64,000 bases of DNA from an uncultured Clostridia bacterium. Its GTDB lineage: Bacteria; Bacillota; Clostridia; Christensenellales; Aristaeellaceae. Within the stretch, counting starts at the first letter, position 1; each line of letters opens with the position of its first letter. Positions 22,531-31,563 of the stretch are shown piece by piece. Made by a program: the position numbers and the translations under genes. The stretch is from contig CAKUKM010000003.1 in the NCBI GenBank assembly GCA_934663595.1, positions 92,344 to 156,343 on the forward strand, given 5' to 3'. A model generated the notes under the pieces. That model did not search any database and was not told the DNA's origin. It was given only the letters and a program-made list of their open reading frames with translations.

Positions 22531-24663
22531 TTACATCAGAGGCTCCATGCCGAGAACCGGATGGCCAACCTCGGTCAGGTAGTTGAGCAGCTCCTCGGGA
22601 TCCTCGGTGCAGATCGTCTCGTCGGCGATCATGTCGGAGAAGTTCTCGATGCCGTACAGCTCCTGCGCGGACTCGTTGAGCTTGTCCTTGATCTGCTCCT
22701 TCAGCGCCTTCGGCAGCCAGACGATGCGGCCCAGACCGCCCTCGGCCTTCAGGAACTTCTTGGAGGTGATGAAGTGCTTGCCGTGGCCCATGAAGCCCGG
22801 GGTCTGCACGCCGCCGCCGGTCATGGAGGCCAGCTCGGAGAAGCTCATGCCCATGGGGGTCATGCCCACGTGCTCGCGGTTGACGATGACCACGCCGTTG
22901 GACAGGGGCTCGATGCCGCAGATGCACTCGAAGCAGCCGCAGGAGGTCATCGGGTCTTCCATGATGGAGTACAGCGTGACCTGCTCCAGCGCGCCGTGCG
23001 AATACTGCTGCACCGCTTCGTTGACGTCCTCGTAACGGCCGGTGCGCTCGTCGATCAGGCGGGTCTTGGGAACGATCTGGCAGGGGCCCTGCGGATCGAG
23101 CTCGTTGGTCGCCTTGGCGTCCAGCCAGGAAACCGCGCCGCACAGACCGAGGCGCTCGGGGGTGACGATGCAGACGTGCGACGGCGAGAAGGCCTGGCAC
23201 AGAATGCAGGTGTAGAACACGTCGACGGATTCGTCGGTCATGCTCTTCAGGCGCTCGTCGCGATGGTCGAACGTCGCGTTCGCTTCCATGCGCAGCTCGT
23301 GCACCTTTTCGGGATCGGTGTAAATCTTAACCTGGCACTTGTCGACGACGGTATCGTACTCGCTCTTGATCTTCGCGTACAAAACCTCGCCCAGGTGCCT
23401 GGCGCGGAAGCCCGCGTCGAACGCCGCGTTGCTGACGCGGATGCGGATCATGTCGCGCTGGCCGGTATGCATAACGCCTTCGATGCAGTTCAGGAAGCTG
23501 TGGAACTTACGCTCGAACACGCCTTCGAAGTCGGTCTGCATGGTCTTGCCGGCAACCTCGACGATGTAGGCGATCGGGATCTTTGCGCCAACCTCGAACG
23601 CGTCGAAATCCGGGCCCTCGAGCGTGATCAGGTGATCCTCGATCTCGTGGGGCTCCTTGGTGCGAACCAGCTCGACGCAGTCCACGCGGGAGCCGTCCAT
23701 TTCGATGCGCATGTCCTTCTTGCGGATGATTTCGCCTTCATACGCAGAGGAGAACGCGACGGGGATATCGATGTTCGTAACCTTGATCTTGATGCCGCGC
23801 GCTTCGAGCGAGGTCTCGATCCAGTCCTTAGTGTCGGTATTGATGATCAGGGACTTCGGAACCGCCCACATGTCGTCGGTATCGTTGGTGATGACCGGGA
23901 AGCCCATCTTGATCGCGCCCGCGCCGCAGGCCACGGTGATGTCGTTGACCGGCGCATAGGCGTTGACGAACGCGAAAATGCGGTCGAAGGTATAGCGATG
24001 GAACGCATTTGCATCGCCCGGCTCGGTCGCGCCGAAGATCATCGTCGCGCGGGTAACGAGCGAAATGACGTGGCCGACGGACCAGATGTCCGCGCCAACC
24101 GGCACGCAGCGCACGCCGAAGCCGGTGTTCATGCCGGCGGAGTGTACCTGATCGATGATGCCGCCGATCATGAATACGAAGATACCGCGGGACTGATAGC
24201 CCTTGACGGTCTCCACTGCTTCTTCAACGCTCGGCGCGGGGCCGATCATGACGACGAAGCCCGGGATGTCGCGCGTAACCAGCGGAACGCCCAGCTCGCG
24301 CACCTCGGCGTCGGAGAAATGGCCGTGATACTGCGTTCCCTCATAGGGGGTGGGGGTGCGGGCGTACTTGCACGCTTCGATGACCTCCGCGCAGCACGCG
24401 GTGGCGATACCGGAATCGAAGATCGACTTCGTGCGGTATTCGCGGCCCATCATATTGCGCAGCTCGCCGAGCGCTTCCTTCAGCTCGCCCAGCTTCGTGA
24501 CCTTCTTGCCCAGATAGGCGTAAATGCACGCGAGGAAGTAAGCGGTGTCGGGCATGGTCATGGGGGCGTCCTCGCCCAGCTCGGCGATGACGGCGTTCAG
24601 CTCGGTTTCCGCCTTGAAGTACATTTCGTCGGAACCGCGGAATACTCTATCAAACAATCCCAT
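22531..24663 (-). CDS. acsB: Acetyl-CoA synthase (CODH/ACS complex beta subunit)
   Basis: 710 residues, close to the 729 of the Moorella enzyme. All expected A-cluster ligands are present with the Moorella spacing: Cys486, 489, 498 and 508 for the [4Fe-4S] part and the C-G-C pair at 575-577 for the distal nickel. The enzyme joins a methyl group (from the corrinoid protein), CO (from CODH) and CoA to make acetyl-CoA. It belongs with the upstream cooS and the maturation ATPase. The genes for the corrinoid iron-sulfur protein and methyltransferase (acsC, acsD, acsE) are not in this window. A small RBS (AAAGGA) sits upstream of the ATG. Confidence 0.97.
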   Translation of the reverse strand: MGLFDRVFRGSDEMYFKAETELNAVIAELGEDAPMTMPDTAYFLACIYAYLGKKVTKLGELKEALGELRNMMGREYRTKSIFDSGIATACCAEVIEACKYARTPTPYEGTQYHGHFSDAEVRELGVPLVTRDIPGFVVMIGPAPSVEEAVETVKGYQSRGIFVFMIGGIIDQVHSAGMNTGFGVRCVPVGADIWSVGHVISLVTRATMIFGATEPGDANAFHRYTFDRIFAFVNAYAPVNDITVACGAGAIKMGFPVITNDTDDMWAVPKSLIINTDTKDWIETSLEARGIKIKVTNIDIPVAFSSAYEGEIIRKKDMRIEMDGSRVDCVELVRTKEPHEIEDHLITLEGPDFDAFEVGAKIPIAYIVEVAGKTMQTDFEGVFERKFHSFLNCIEGVMHTGQRDMIRIRVSNAAFDAGFRARHLGEVLYAKIKSEYDTVVDKCQVKIYTDPEKVHELRMEANATFDHRDERLKSMTDESVDVFYTCILCQAFSPSHVCIVTPERLGLCGAVSWLDAKATNELDPQGPCQIVPKTRLIDERTGRYEDVNEAVQQYSHGALEQVTLYSIMEDPMTSCGCFECICGIEPLSNGVVIVNREHVGMTPMGMSFSELASMTGGGVQTPGFMGHGKHFITSKKFLKAEGGLGRIVWLPKALKEQIKDKLNESAQELYGIENFSDMIADETICTEDPEELLNYLTEVGHPVLGMEPLM

Positions 24664-24687
24664 CTATGTTCCCATTCCTTTCATGAT

Positions 24688-25458
24688 TCATTCTTTTTCG
24701 TTGTCCATGCGCGCCTTGATTGCCCGGATCTCTTCCACCGCCGAGGGGCTGATGTCGTAGGGCGACATGCCGCGTCGGTCGGCGTCGATTACGTCGGGGT
24801 TATAGTGGATAAAGCCCAGCAGCGCGTCCTCGGGGATGCGGCTCTTTAAGAACTCCTCGTCCTTTTCATCGCGCACCTTGTTGGCGACGACGCGGACGCG
24901 GGTGATGCCCAGATCCTTCGCGAGGGACTTGACCTTTTCATAGGTCTGAATGCTGCGCGCGCCCGGCTCGATGACCACGATGAACTGATCCATCATGCTC
25001 GCCGTGCCGCGGCCGAGATGCTCGAGACCGGCCTCCATGTCCATGATCACCACGTCGTCCTTGCGGAAGACGAGGCTGGACAGGATCGCCTTGAGCATTA
25101 CGTGCTCGGGGCATACGCAGCCGGAGCCGCCGGTTTCCACCGTGCCCATGACCAGCAGCTTTACGCCGTTGATCTCCTTGGCATAGGCGTCGGGGATATC
25201 GCTCACCTGCGGATTCAGCTTGAAGAATTTGTTGGCGGCGTTCGCGCCGGTGCGCTCCTCCACCAGCTTGCGCATCTTGGAGATGGGCACGATCGAATTG
25301 ACTTCTTCCTCGGTAAAGCCCAGCGCCAGACCCAGATTCGCGTCCGGATCGACGTCTGCGGCGAGTACGGTGCGCCCTTCGTCGGCATACAGCCTTGCGA
25401 GGACGGAGGAGAGGGTGGTTTTTCCGACGCCGCCCTTTCCGGTGATGGCTACTTTCAT
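24688..25458 (-). CDS. cooC: CODH/ACS nickel-insertion ATPase, CooC/AcsF type
   Basis: 256 residues. The deviant Walker A motif KGGVGKTT opens the protein (MKVAITGKGGVGKTTLSS), switch aspartates follow in DVDPDANLG, and the CxC motif needed for metal binding and dimerisation in CooC-type proteins is at GSGCVCPEH. CooC/AcsF-type ATPases insert nickel into CODH (C-cluster) or acetyl-CoA synthase (A-cluster). The gene lies 27 bases after cooS and 24 bases before acsB, so it is positioned to mature both. Sequence alone does not tell which of the two client enzymes it prefers. Confidence 0.94.
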   Translation of the reverse strand: MKVAITGKGGVGKTTLSSVLARLYADEGRTVLAADVDPDANLGLALGFTEEEVNSIVPISKMRKLVEERTGANAANKFFKLNPQVSDIPDAYAKEINGVKLLVMGTVETGGSGCVCPEHVMLKAILSSLVFRKDDVVIMDMEAGLEHLGRGTASMMDQFIVVIEPGARSIQTYEKVKSLAKDLGITRVRVVANKVRDEKDEEFLKSRIPEDALLGFIHYNPDVIDADRRGMSPYDISPSAVEEIRAIKARMDNEKE

Positions 25459-25485
25459 AATTGAATCCCTTTCAGTGTTTGTGGA

Positions 25486-27384
25486 TTAGATGCCCAGCGC
25501 GGCGCGCTTCTCTTCGATGCGCTCCATCATCTTGTCGCCCAGCTTTTCAATGTCCAGCTCGACGGTGTAGTTCGCGCCGACCCAGTCCTTGATGCTGCCC
25601 TGCAGGAGGGATACGACGCCGGGGCCGCCCTTGGTGTAGGGATCAACGCCCAGGAAGGTGTCGATACCGGTGGCGACAACGTAGTTGCCGATGGAGACCG
25701 CCTTTTCGGACATGTACTCCGGAGCGCAGCCGACGACCGGAACCTGAGCAATATCGATGCCCCAGTCCTTGGCGATGTCGGAAGCGAGAATCATCATTCG
25801 GGAAATATCAACGCAGGAGCCCATGTGCAGGATCGGCGGGATGTCGACCAGCTCGCAAACGCGCTTGAGGCCCTCGCCGCACAGCTCCTTGGCTTCCTTG
25901 CTCAGAAGGCCGGCCTTCGCCGCCGCCTGCGCGGAGCAGCCGGAAACGATGACGATGATATCGTTTGCAATCAGCTTCTTCATCAGCTCGATATGCGCGG
26001 TATCGGGGCGCACCTTCGGGTTGTTGCAGCCGACCATCGCGACGGCACCGCGGAGAACGCCGGACTTCACGCACTCGATCAGCGGCTTGGTGGTGCCGAT
26101 CTCGTCGACGTGGGAGTTCGTAACGCCGTCCAGGCACTTCTTGATCGCCTCGACGGAATAGCCGACGGTGGCGTTCGTCTTCAGCTGCGGGATGTTGACC
26201 AGCTCGGGCTTTCTGTTCTTGAAGTTGCGAACCGCCATCTCAACGATCTTCTTGGCGTTTTCGCCCGCGGTTTCCTCGTGGAACTCGATGAAATCGGAAT
26301 CGGGCATCTGCGCGATCGGGGAGGTGGTGATGAACTTGGTGTGGAAGCACTTCGAGAGCGGGCCCAGCGCCGGGAAGATGCACTGTACGTCTACGACGAT
26401 CGCTTCGCACGCGCCGGTGAGAACCACGTTTTCCTGCTGCAGGAAGTTGCCGGCCATCGGAATGCCGTGGCGCATGGCGACTTCGTTTGCGGTACAGCAG
26501 ACGCCGGCGATGTTGATGCCCTTCGCGCCCATTTCCTTGGCCAGAGCGACCATTTCCGGATCCTGCGCGTAGAGCACGATCATTTCGGACAGCGACGGAT
26601 CATGGCCGTGGACGATGATGTTGACCATGTCCTTTTCCATAACGCCGATGTTCGCGGTGGTGTCGACTGGCTTCGGGGTGCCGAACAGGATATCGGACAT
26701 CTCGGTGCCCATCATCGATCCGCCCCAGCCGTCGGACAGACCGGCACGCAGGGACTGGCGAATCAGAGCCTCTGGCAGGGAGGAGCAGCCCATATGCGTC
26801 ATGTGCAGAGACTGAGAAACCTCGCGGTCGATCGCGCGGGGCTCGATGCCTTCGCGATGCCAGATCTCCTGGCGGGATTCCGGCGCGCGCTTCAGGAAGC
26901 GCTGCACGCCGAAGGGCTTGCCGTATTCCATCAGGCCGGTCTCGGCGACTTCGTGGGCGATATCATAAATATCTCTGCCCTCGGTCGGAATATCCCATTC
27001 CTTCGCGATGCGAAGCAGCTTCTCGGGATCCTTTACCTGATAATTGCCGCCCTCCTTGGCGAGGTAGAGCGTATGCGCGATGCTGCGGCCGTGGTCGGAG
27101 TGGGTCGCGGCGCCGCCGGCGGTAAAGCGCAGGTAGTTGCGCGCGACGATGCCGTCCGCATCGCAGCCGCAGATGCCGCGCGGGGATTTCGGGGTGATGC
27201 GGCAGGGGCCCATCGTGCAGATGCGGCAGCAAATGCCCTCTTCGCCGAATTTGCAATGCGGAGTCTGATTTTTCACGCGCTGCTGCCAGGAATCCGCGCC
27301 AACTTTTTTGCCGTTTTCAAGCAAAGCGTCGGTTGCCGCTTCCATCTGTTCGATCGTGATGAAGGTGGTATTCATTTCGCTCAA
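25486..27384 (-). CDS. cooS: Anaerobic carbon monoxide dehydrogenase catalytic subunit
   Basis: 632 residues if translation starts at the TTG at 27384, which has GGAGG eight bases upstream; the next ATG (27375) lies 17 bases from that site and is the alternative. The N-terminal cluster cysteines are present (C44, C52, C53, C56, C61 and C72/C74 in HCKFGEEGICCRICTMGPCR...GICGC). C-cluster ligands appear in HGHDPSLSEM, GVCCTANE, VGCNNPK, SGCSAQAAAKAG and GSCVDISR. The enzyme interconverts CO and CO2 and supplies CO to acetyl-CoA synthase. It leads a cooS-cooC-acsB operon from a promoter at 27526-27554. Confidence 0.97.
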   Translation of the reverse strand: MSEMNTTFITIEQMEAATDALLENGKKVGADSWQQRVKNQTPHCKFGEEGICCRICTMGPCRITPKSPRGICGCDADGIVARNYLRFTAGGAATHSDHGRSIAHTLYLAKEGGNYQVKDPEKLLRIAKEWDIPTEGRDIYDIAHEVAETGLMEYGKPFGVQRFLKRAPESRQEIWHREGIEPRAIDREVSQSLHMTHMGCSSLPEALIRQSLRAGLSDGWGGSMMGTEMSDILFGTPKPVDTTANIGVMEKDMVNIIVHGHDPSLSEMIVLYAQDPEMVALAKEMGAKGINIAGVCCTANEVAMRHGIPMAGNFLQQENVVLTGACEAIVVDVQCIFPALGPLSKCFHTKFITTSPIAQMPDSDFIEFHEETAGENAKKIVEMAVRNFKNRKPELVNIPQLKTNATVGYSVEAIKKCLDGVTNSHVDEIGTTKPLIECVKSGVLRGAVAMVGCNNPKVRPDTAHIELMKKLIANDIIVIVSGCSAQAAAKAGLLSKEAKELCGEGLKRVCELVDIPPILHMGSCVDISRMMILASDIAKDWGIDIAQVPVVGCAPEYMSEKAVSIGNYVVATGIDTFLGVDPYTKGGPGVVSLLQGSIKDWVGANYTVELDIEKLGDKMMERIEEKRAALGI

Positions 27385-27525
27385 TGTTACTTCCTCCCAA
27401 ACTTGTTGTGATGAACGCTGCGGTTCTTTCCGCGAATGGACATGGGCGACTCTGAATCGCGCGGAAACGCTCGATCCGGAGACACGGAGCCCTCGCGGCA
27501 AAACCCCATGCCCATGGATACTATC

Positions 27526-27554
27526 ATTTTATCAAATGAATGCTTTAAAGTCAA
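27526..27554 (-). promoter_or_regulatory. Promoter of the cooS-cooC-acsB operon
   Basis: Minus strand: TTGACT (27554-27549), 17 bases, TAAAAT (27531-27526). It predicts a leader of about 135 bases before the cooS start. Confidence 0.75.
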
Positions 27555-27685
27555 TGGCAAATCCCCCGGGGGAGGAAATGTCAGCGAAAGAAGTTTGCTC
27601 TTTTTTTGTAAAAATTCGGATATAAATCTGACGAAAATAGTCGGATTTGCGCGATTTTCGCGCGAATTTTGACCTTCCACGCGTC

Positions 27686-27714
27686 TTGACGGCGAACGGC
27701 GCGCATGCTATGAT
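27686..27714 (+). promoter_or_regulatory. Promoter of the YdcF-like gene
   Basis: TTGACG (27686-27691), 17 bases, TATGAT (27709-27714). Confidence 0.75.
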
Positions 27715-27747
27715 AAGGGCAAATCGATCCGGGAAAAAGGAGTCTAC

Positions 27748-28491
27748 ATGCGAAAGACGCTTACGATTCTCTATGCGCTGCTGGCGATTGCCTGCGCGGG
27801 ATATTATGTTTTGATCGGCGTTTCGGCGCGATTCGGGCTCAGCATGAGCGCGATCTGGCTCGCGCTTTCGGCGGTATTTGCCCTTGCGGCGGCGCTGAAC
27901 GCGTGGAAAAAAACGCCGAGATGGCTGCGCATTGCGATGCGCGAGATATTTGCAATCGGCCTTGCGGCGCTGATCGCGCTGGAGGCGATGGTGTTCTCCG
28001 GCATGCGCGCGCAGCCCGAGGGCAATGTCGATTATCTGATCGTTCTGGGCGCGCGCGTGGAGCAGGACGGCCCGAGCCCGGCGCTTCGGCGGCGGCTGAA
28101 CGCGGCGCTGGAATATTTGAACCTGCATCCGGAAACGAAGGTCGTCGCCTCCGGCGGTCAGGGCGCGGACGAGCCGGTCAGCGAGGCCGAATGCATCCGC
28201 AGCGAGCTGGTCGCGGCCGGAATCGAGGAATCGCGCATTATCCTCGAGGATCAATCGACCACGACGGCGGAAAACCTGCGCTATTCGCTTGAAAAGATCG
28301 GCGATCCGAATGCGTCGGCCGCGATTTGCACGAACAATTTCCATGTCTGGCGGGCCGTGCATCTGGCGAAAAAGGCCGGCTTTGCAAACGTATCGGGCCT
28401 GGCGGCGAAGTATACGGGGCACACGCTGTTTCACTATATGACGCGCGAGGCGATCTGCATCGTGGTGGAATTCGCGCTGGGAAACTTGTAA
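27748..28491 (+). CDS. YdcF/ElyC-family membrane protein (DUF218)
   Basis: 247 residues. Three hydrophobic helices fill the first 85 residues. A DUF218 domain follows with the family signatures DYLIVLGARVEQDGPSPALRRRLNAA, ASGGQGADEPVSEA and LEDQSTTTAENLRYS, ending in a strand with the conserved NNFHVWRA. ElyC, SanA and YdcF are implicated in envelope integrity and in handling a lipid-linked or nucleotide ligand; the biochemical activity is unsettled. AAAAAGGAG precedes the ATG. It has its own promoter and ends 17 bases before the T-box promoter, so it is probably a single-gene unit. Confidence 0.88.
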   Translation: MRKTLTILYALLAIACAGYYVLIGVSARFGLSMSAIWLALSAVFALAAALNAWKKTPRWLRIAMREIFAIGLAALIALEAMVFSGMRAQPEGNVDYLIVLGARVEQDGPSPALRRRLNAALEYLNLHPETKVVASGGQGADEPVSEAECIRSELVAAGIEESRIILEDQSTTTAENLRYSLEKIGDPNASAAICTNNFHVWRAVHLAKKAGFANVSGLAAKYTGHTLFHYMTREAICIVVEFALGNL

Positions 28492-28508
28492 AAAAACGGC
28501 GGCGCGTA

Positions 28509-28537
28509 TTGACAAGGGCCGGGAAAAGTGGTATAGT
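28509..28537 (+). promoter_or_regulatory. Promoter of the T-box leader
   Basis: TTGACA (28509-28514), 17 bases, TATAGT (28532-28537). Confidence 0.85.
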
Positions 28538-28800
28538 GTCGGCAATCTCATATTGGCAGAGATGGAAAAGAGTAACCGCGTGCGGCTCGTAAAGAGAGGG
28601 AACGGGTGGTGCAAGTTCCTCGTGCGGCGCGGCGAAGCGGTTCCGGAGCTTCGAACCGAATCAAGTAGGCTTCGACGGGCGCTCCCGTTACAGAGTCGCG
28701 GCGCGATTGCGCCGGCGGAGTGCAGGCTTTTGCCTGAATCCAGGTGGTAACACGGATCAGTACGATTCGCCCTGAGCGTTTGAGCGCTCGGGGCTTTTTT
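28538..28800 (+). promoter_or_regulatory. T-box leader controlling alaA, probably tRNA-Ala responsive
   Basis: The T-box sequence AGGTGGTAACACGG is at 28742-28755, followed by a terminator stem (28769-28778 / 28785-28794) and T-run. Upstream are the stem I landmarks: AGTA (28571-28574), AGAGAG (28593-28598) and GGGTGGTGCAAG. On the 3' side of stem I, CGAAGCGG at 28633-28640 occupies the specifier-loop position; GCG (28637-28639) is an alanine codon, matching alanine synthesis by the downstream enzyme. GAA (28634-28636) is the alternative reading. Uncharged tRNA should bind and allow read-through into alaA. The specifier is inferred by hand folding. Confidence 0.93.
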
Positions 28801-28823
28801 CGTGAAGGCAAGGAGGAAAAAAC

Positions 28824-30038
28824 ATGCGCACCTATGAAAAATCGGTCAAACTCAACAACGTTTGCTATGATATCCGCGGCCCGATTATGGACGAGGCGAA
28901 CCGGATGGCGGCGAACGGCGTGAATATTCTGAAGCTCAATATCGGCAATCCCGCGCCGTTTCATCTCTTTGCGCCGGATGAAATCGTGGTGGACATGATT
29001 TACAATCTCCGCGATACCGAGGGTTATTCGGATTCCAAGGGCCTGTTCTCCGCGCGCAAGGCGATCATGCAGTATTGCCAGAACAAGCATATCCCGAACG
29101 TCGGAATCAACGATATCTACACCGGAAACGGCGCGAGCGAGCTGATTACGATGTGCATGCAGGGCCTTTTGAATCCAGGCGACGAAATTCTGGTGCCGTC
29201 GCCGGATTATCCGCTGTGGACCGCGTCGGTCACGCTCGCGGGCGGCAAGGCGGTGCATTATCTGTGCGACGAGCAGTCGGACTGGAATCCGGATATCGAG
29301 GACATGCGCTCGAAGGTCACCGACCGCACGAAGGGCATCGTTGTCATCAACCCGAACAACCCCACCGGCGCGCTCTATCCGCGCGAGGTGCTGGAGCAGA
29401 TCGTTCAGGTGGCGCGCGAGCACGATCTGATTCTGTTCGCCGATGAAATTTACGATCGGCTGGTGATGGACGGGCTGGAGCATGTCGCGCTCGGCTCGCT
29501 CGCGCCGGATCTGATGTGCGTAAACATCAACGGCCTGTCCAAATCGCATCGCGTGGCGGGCTATCGCTGCGGCTGGATGTGTTTAAGCGGCGATAAATCG
29601 CGCTGCAAGGGCTATATCGAGGGGCTGAATCTGCTGTCGACGATGCGCCTGTGCTCGAACGTGCCCGGCCAAAGCATCATTCAGACCGCGCTGGGCGGCA
29701 CGCAGAGCGCCGATCAGCTGCTCGTGCCCGGCGGGCGCATCTATGAGCAGCGCGAATACATTTACAACGCCCTGAACAGCATCCCCGGCATTTCCACCAC
29801 GAAGCCGAAGGCGGCGTTCTATATCTTCCCGAAAATCGATACCAAAAAGTTCAACATTTTGGACGACGAGCAGTTCGCGCTCGACCTTCTGAAGGACAAG
29901 CACATCCTGGTGACCCATGGCGGCGGCTTCCACTGGAATCAGCCGGATCATTTCAGAATCGTGTATCTCCCGGAGGTCGAGGTGCTCAAGGAAGCCTGCG
30001 GAAAGCTCGCCGATTTCCTGAAAACCTATCATCAGTAA
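28824..30038 (+). CDS. alaA: Glutamate-pyruvate aminotransferase (AlaA type)
   Basis: 404 residues with high similarity in signature to E. coli AlaA: VCYDIRGPIMDEANRM, LKLNIGNPAPF, GYSDSKGLFSARKAIMQ and SPDYPLWTASVTLAGGKAVHYLCDE. The PLP lysine lies in NGLSKSHRVAGYRCGW. The enzyme transfers the amino group from glutamate to pyruvate to make alanine (reversible), the main alanine source in enterobacteria. GGAGG lies 7-8 bases upstream of the ATG. The T-box in front supports an alanine or close amino-acid role. It is followed 13 bases later by a dipeptidase gene, which would fit release of amino acids from peptides. Confidence 0.92.
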   Translation: MRTYEKSVKLNNVCYDIRGPIMDEANRMAANGVNILKLNIGNPAPFHLFAPDEIVVDMIYNLRDTEGYSDSKGLFSARKAIMQYCQNKHIPNVGINDIYTGNGASELITMCMQGLLNPGDEILVPSPDYPLWTASVTLAGGKAVHYLCDEQSDWNPDIEDMRSKVTDRTKGIVVINPNNPTGALYPREVLEQIVQVAREHDLILFADEIYDRLVMDGLEHVALGSLAPDLMCVNINGLSKSHRVAGYRCGWMCLSGDKSRCKGYIEGLNLLSTMRLCSNVPGQSIIQTALGGTQSADQLLVPGGRIYEQREYIYNALNSIPGISTTKPKAAFYIFPKIDTKKFNILDDEQFALDLLKDKHILVTHGGGFHWNQPDHFRIVYLPEVEVLKEACGKLADFLKTYHQ

Positions 30039-30051
30039 GGAGGCAATCAAC

Positions 30052-31512
30052 ATGGCATGCACGACAATTCTGGTTGGCAAAAACGCAACCTACGACGGTT
30101 CGACCCTGATGGCGCGCAACGAGGATTCCGGCGCGGGCCACTTCTGCGAAAAGCGCTTTTGCGTGGTGAAGCCCGAGCAGCAGCCGCGGAAGTATGTAAG
30201 CGTGATTTCAAAGGTGGAAATCGAACTTCCGGACAATCCGATGCGCTATACCGCAATGCCGAACGCGCTGTCGGACGAGGGCGTCTGGGCGGCGGCAGGA
30301 ATCAACGAGGCGAACGTCGCGATGACGGCGACCGAGACGCTGACGTCGAACCCGCGGGTGCTCGGCGCGGATCCGCTGGTGGCCGGCGGCATCGGCGAGG
30401 AGGATATGGTGACGATCACGCTGCCGTATATCCGTTCCGCGCGCGAGGGCGTGGAGCGGCTGGGCGCGCTGATTGAGCGGTACGGTACCTACGAAATCAA
30501 CGGCATCGGCTTTCAGGATGTAAACGAGGTCTGGTGGCTGGAATCGATCGGCGGGCGGCACTGGATGGCTAAGCGCGTTCCGGACGACGAATATGTCGTC
30601 GCGCCGAATCAGCAGGCGATCGATTCGTTTGATTTTGTCGACGCTTACGGCGAAAAGCGCGATCATCTCTGCGCGCCGGATCTGAAGGACTTCGTGATTC
30701 GCAATCATCTCGACCGATCGATGGAGGGCGCTTCCGTCGCCGAAAACAGCTGCTTCGACGCGCGCGGCGCGTTCGGCAGCCGCAGCGATTCCGACCATTC
30801 CTACAATACGCCCCGCGCGTGGTTCATGCTGCGCTATCTCAGCCCCAATGCATACGACTGGCAGGGGAACATGGCGGATTACACGCCGGAATCCGACAAT
30901 CTGCCGTGGTCGCTTTCGCCCGACCGGAAAATCACCGTCGAGGACGTAAAGTACGTGCTCTCTTCCTATTATCAGGGCACGCCGTTTAACCCCTACGCGC
31001 AGCACGGCGATCCGAATGAGCGCGGCAAATATCGCCCGATCGGCATTAACCGCAACAATTTCGTGTCGGTCACGCAGCTTCGCCCCTACGTGCCCGAGGA
31101 AATCATGGCCGTGGAATGGATTGCGATGGGCTCGAATGCGTTTAACGAGCTGGTGCCGGTGTATACGAACGTCGACGTCGCGCCGGAATACCTCGCAACC
31201 ACCGGAAAGACCCCGTCCACGGACAGCTTTTACTGGACGAACCGCATCATCGGCGCGCTTGCGGACGCGCACTATGCGCAGTCGATCGCCCATATCGAGC
31301 GCTATCAGAGCGGCATGGCGTGCATCGGCCATCAGATGCTCAATCAGTTCGACCGGGAGTATTCGAACGAGAAAAACGCGCCCGAATATCTCGCGGAATG
31401 CAACGGGAAAATCGTCGCCGAAGCGAAAGCGAGAACCGAAAAACTCCTTTCCGACGTGCTGTTTACCGCGTCCTGCAGCATGAAAAACGGCTTCGCGCGC
31501 TCCGATGCGTGA
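30052..31512 (+). CDS. C69-family dipeptidase
   Basis: 486 residues. The N-terminus MACTTILVGKNATYDGSTLMARNEDSGAG is diagnostic of peptidase family C69 (dipeptidase A): Cys3 becomes the N-terminal nucleophile after processing, in an Ntn-hydrolase fold. The middle holds GFQDVNEVWWLESIGGRHWMA and the DHSYNTPRAWFMLRYLSP region, typical of the family. These enzymes cleave a broad set of dipeptides. GGAGG lies 8 bases before the ATG. Cotranscription with alaA under the T-box is likely. The protein has no signal peptide, so it is cytosolic. Confidence 0.9.
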   Translation: MACTTILVGKNATYDGSTLMARNEDSGAGHFCEKRFCVVKPEQQPRKYVSVISKVEIELPDNPMRYTAMPNALSDEGVWAAAGINEANVAMTATETLTSNPRVLGADPLVAGGIGEEDMVTITLPYIRSAREGVERLGALIERYGTYEINGIGFQDVNEVWWLESIGGRHWMAKRVPDDEYVVAPNQQAIDSFDFVDAYGEKRDHLCAPDLKDFVIRNHLDRSMEGASVAENSCFDARGAFGSRSDSDHSYNTPRAWFMLRYLSPNAYDWQGNMADYTPESDNLPWSLSPDRKITVEDVKYVLSSYYQGTPFNPYAQHGDPNERGKYRPIGINRNNFVSVTQLRPYVPEEIMAVEWIAMGSNAFNELVPVYTNVDVAPEYLATTGKTPSTDSFYWTNRIIGALADAHYAQSIAHIERYQSGMACIGHQMLNQFDREYSNEKNAPEYLAECNGKIVAEAKARTEKLLSDVLFTASCSMKNGFARSDA

Positions 31513-31541
31513 TTGACGGAAAAACCATTCAATGATACAAT
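31513..31541 (+). promoter_or_regulatory. Promoter of the MTA salvage operon
   Basis: TTGACG (31513-31518), 17 bases, TACAAT (31536-31541), beginning immediately at the stop of the dipeptidase gene. Confidence 0.8.
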
Positions 31542-31563
31542 AGGGCCATAGGAGGGTGTTTCT

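Larger units (their letters stand above)
27385..27747. other. Intergenic region with two divergent promoters and a 130-base cooS leader
   Basis: The 363 bases between cooS and the YdcF-like gene hold a minus-strand promoter for cooS and a plus-strand promoter for the YdcF gene, separated by about 130 AT-rich bases. The transcribed cooS leader (about 27385-27519) is GC-rich and could fold, but I recognise no known riboswitch in it, and no ORF. Confidence 0.6.

Noticed and set aside
22363..24849. An 828-residue plus-strand open frame opposite acsB
   Set aside because: acsB has every catalytic ligand; the opposite frame has no domain.
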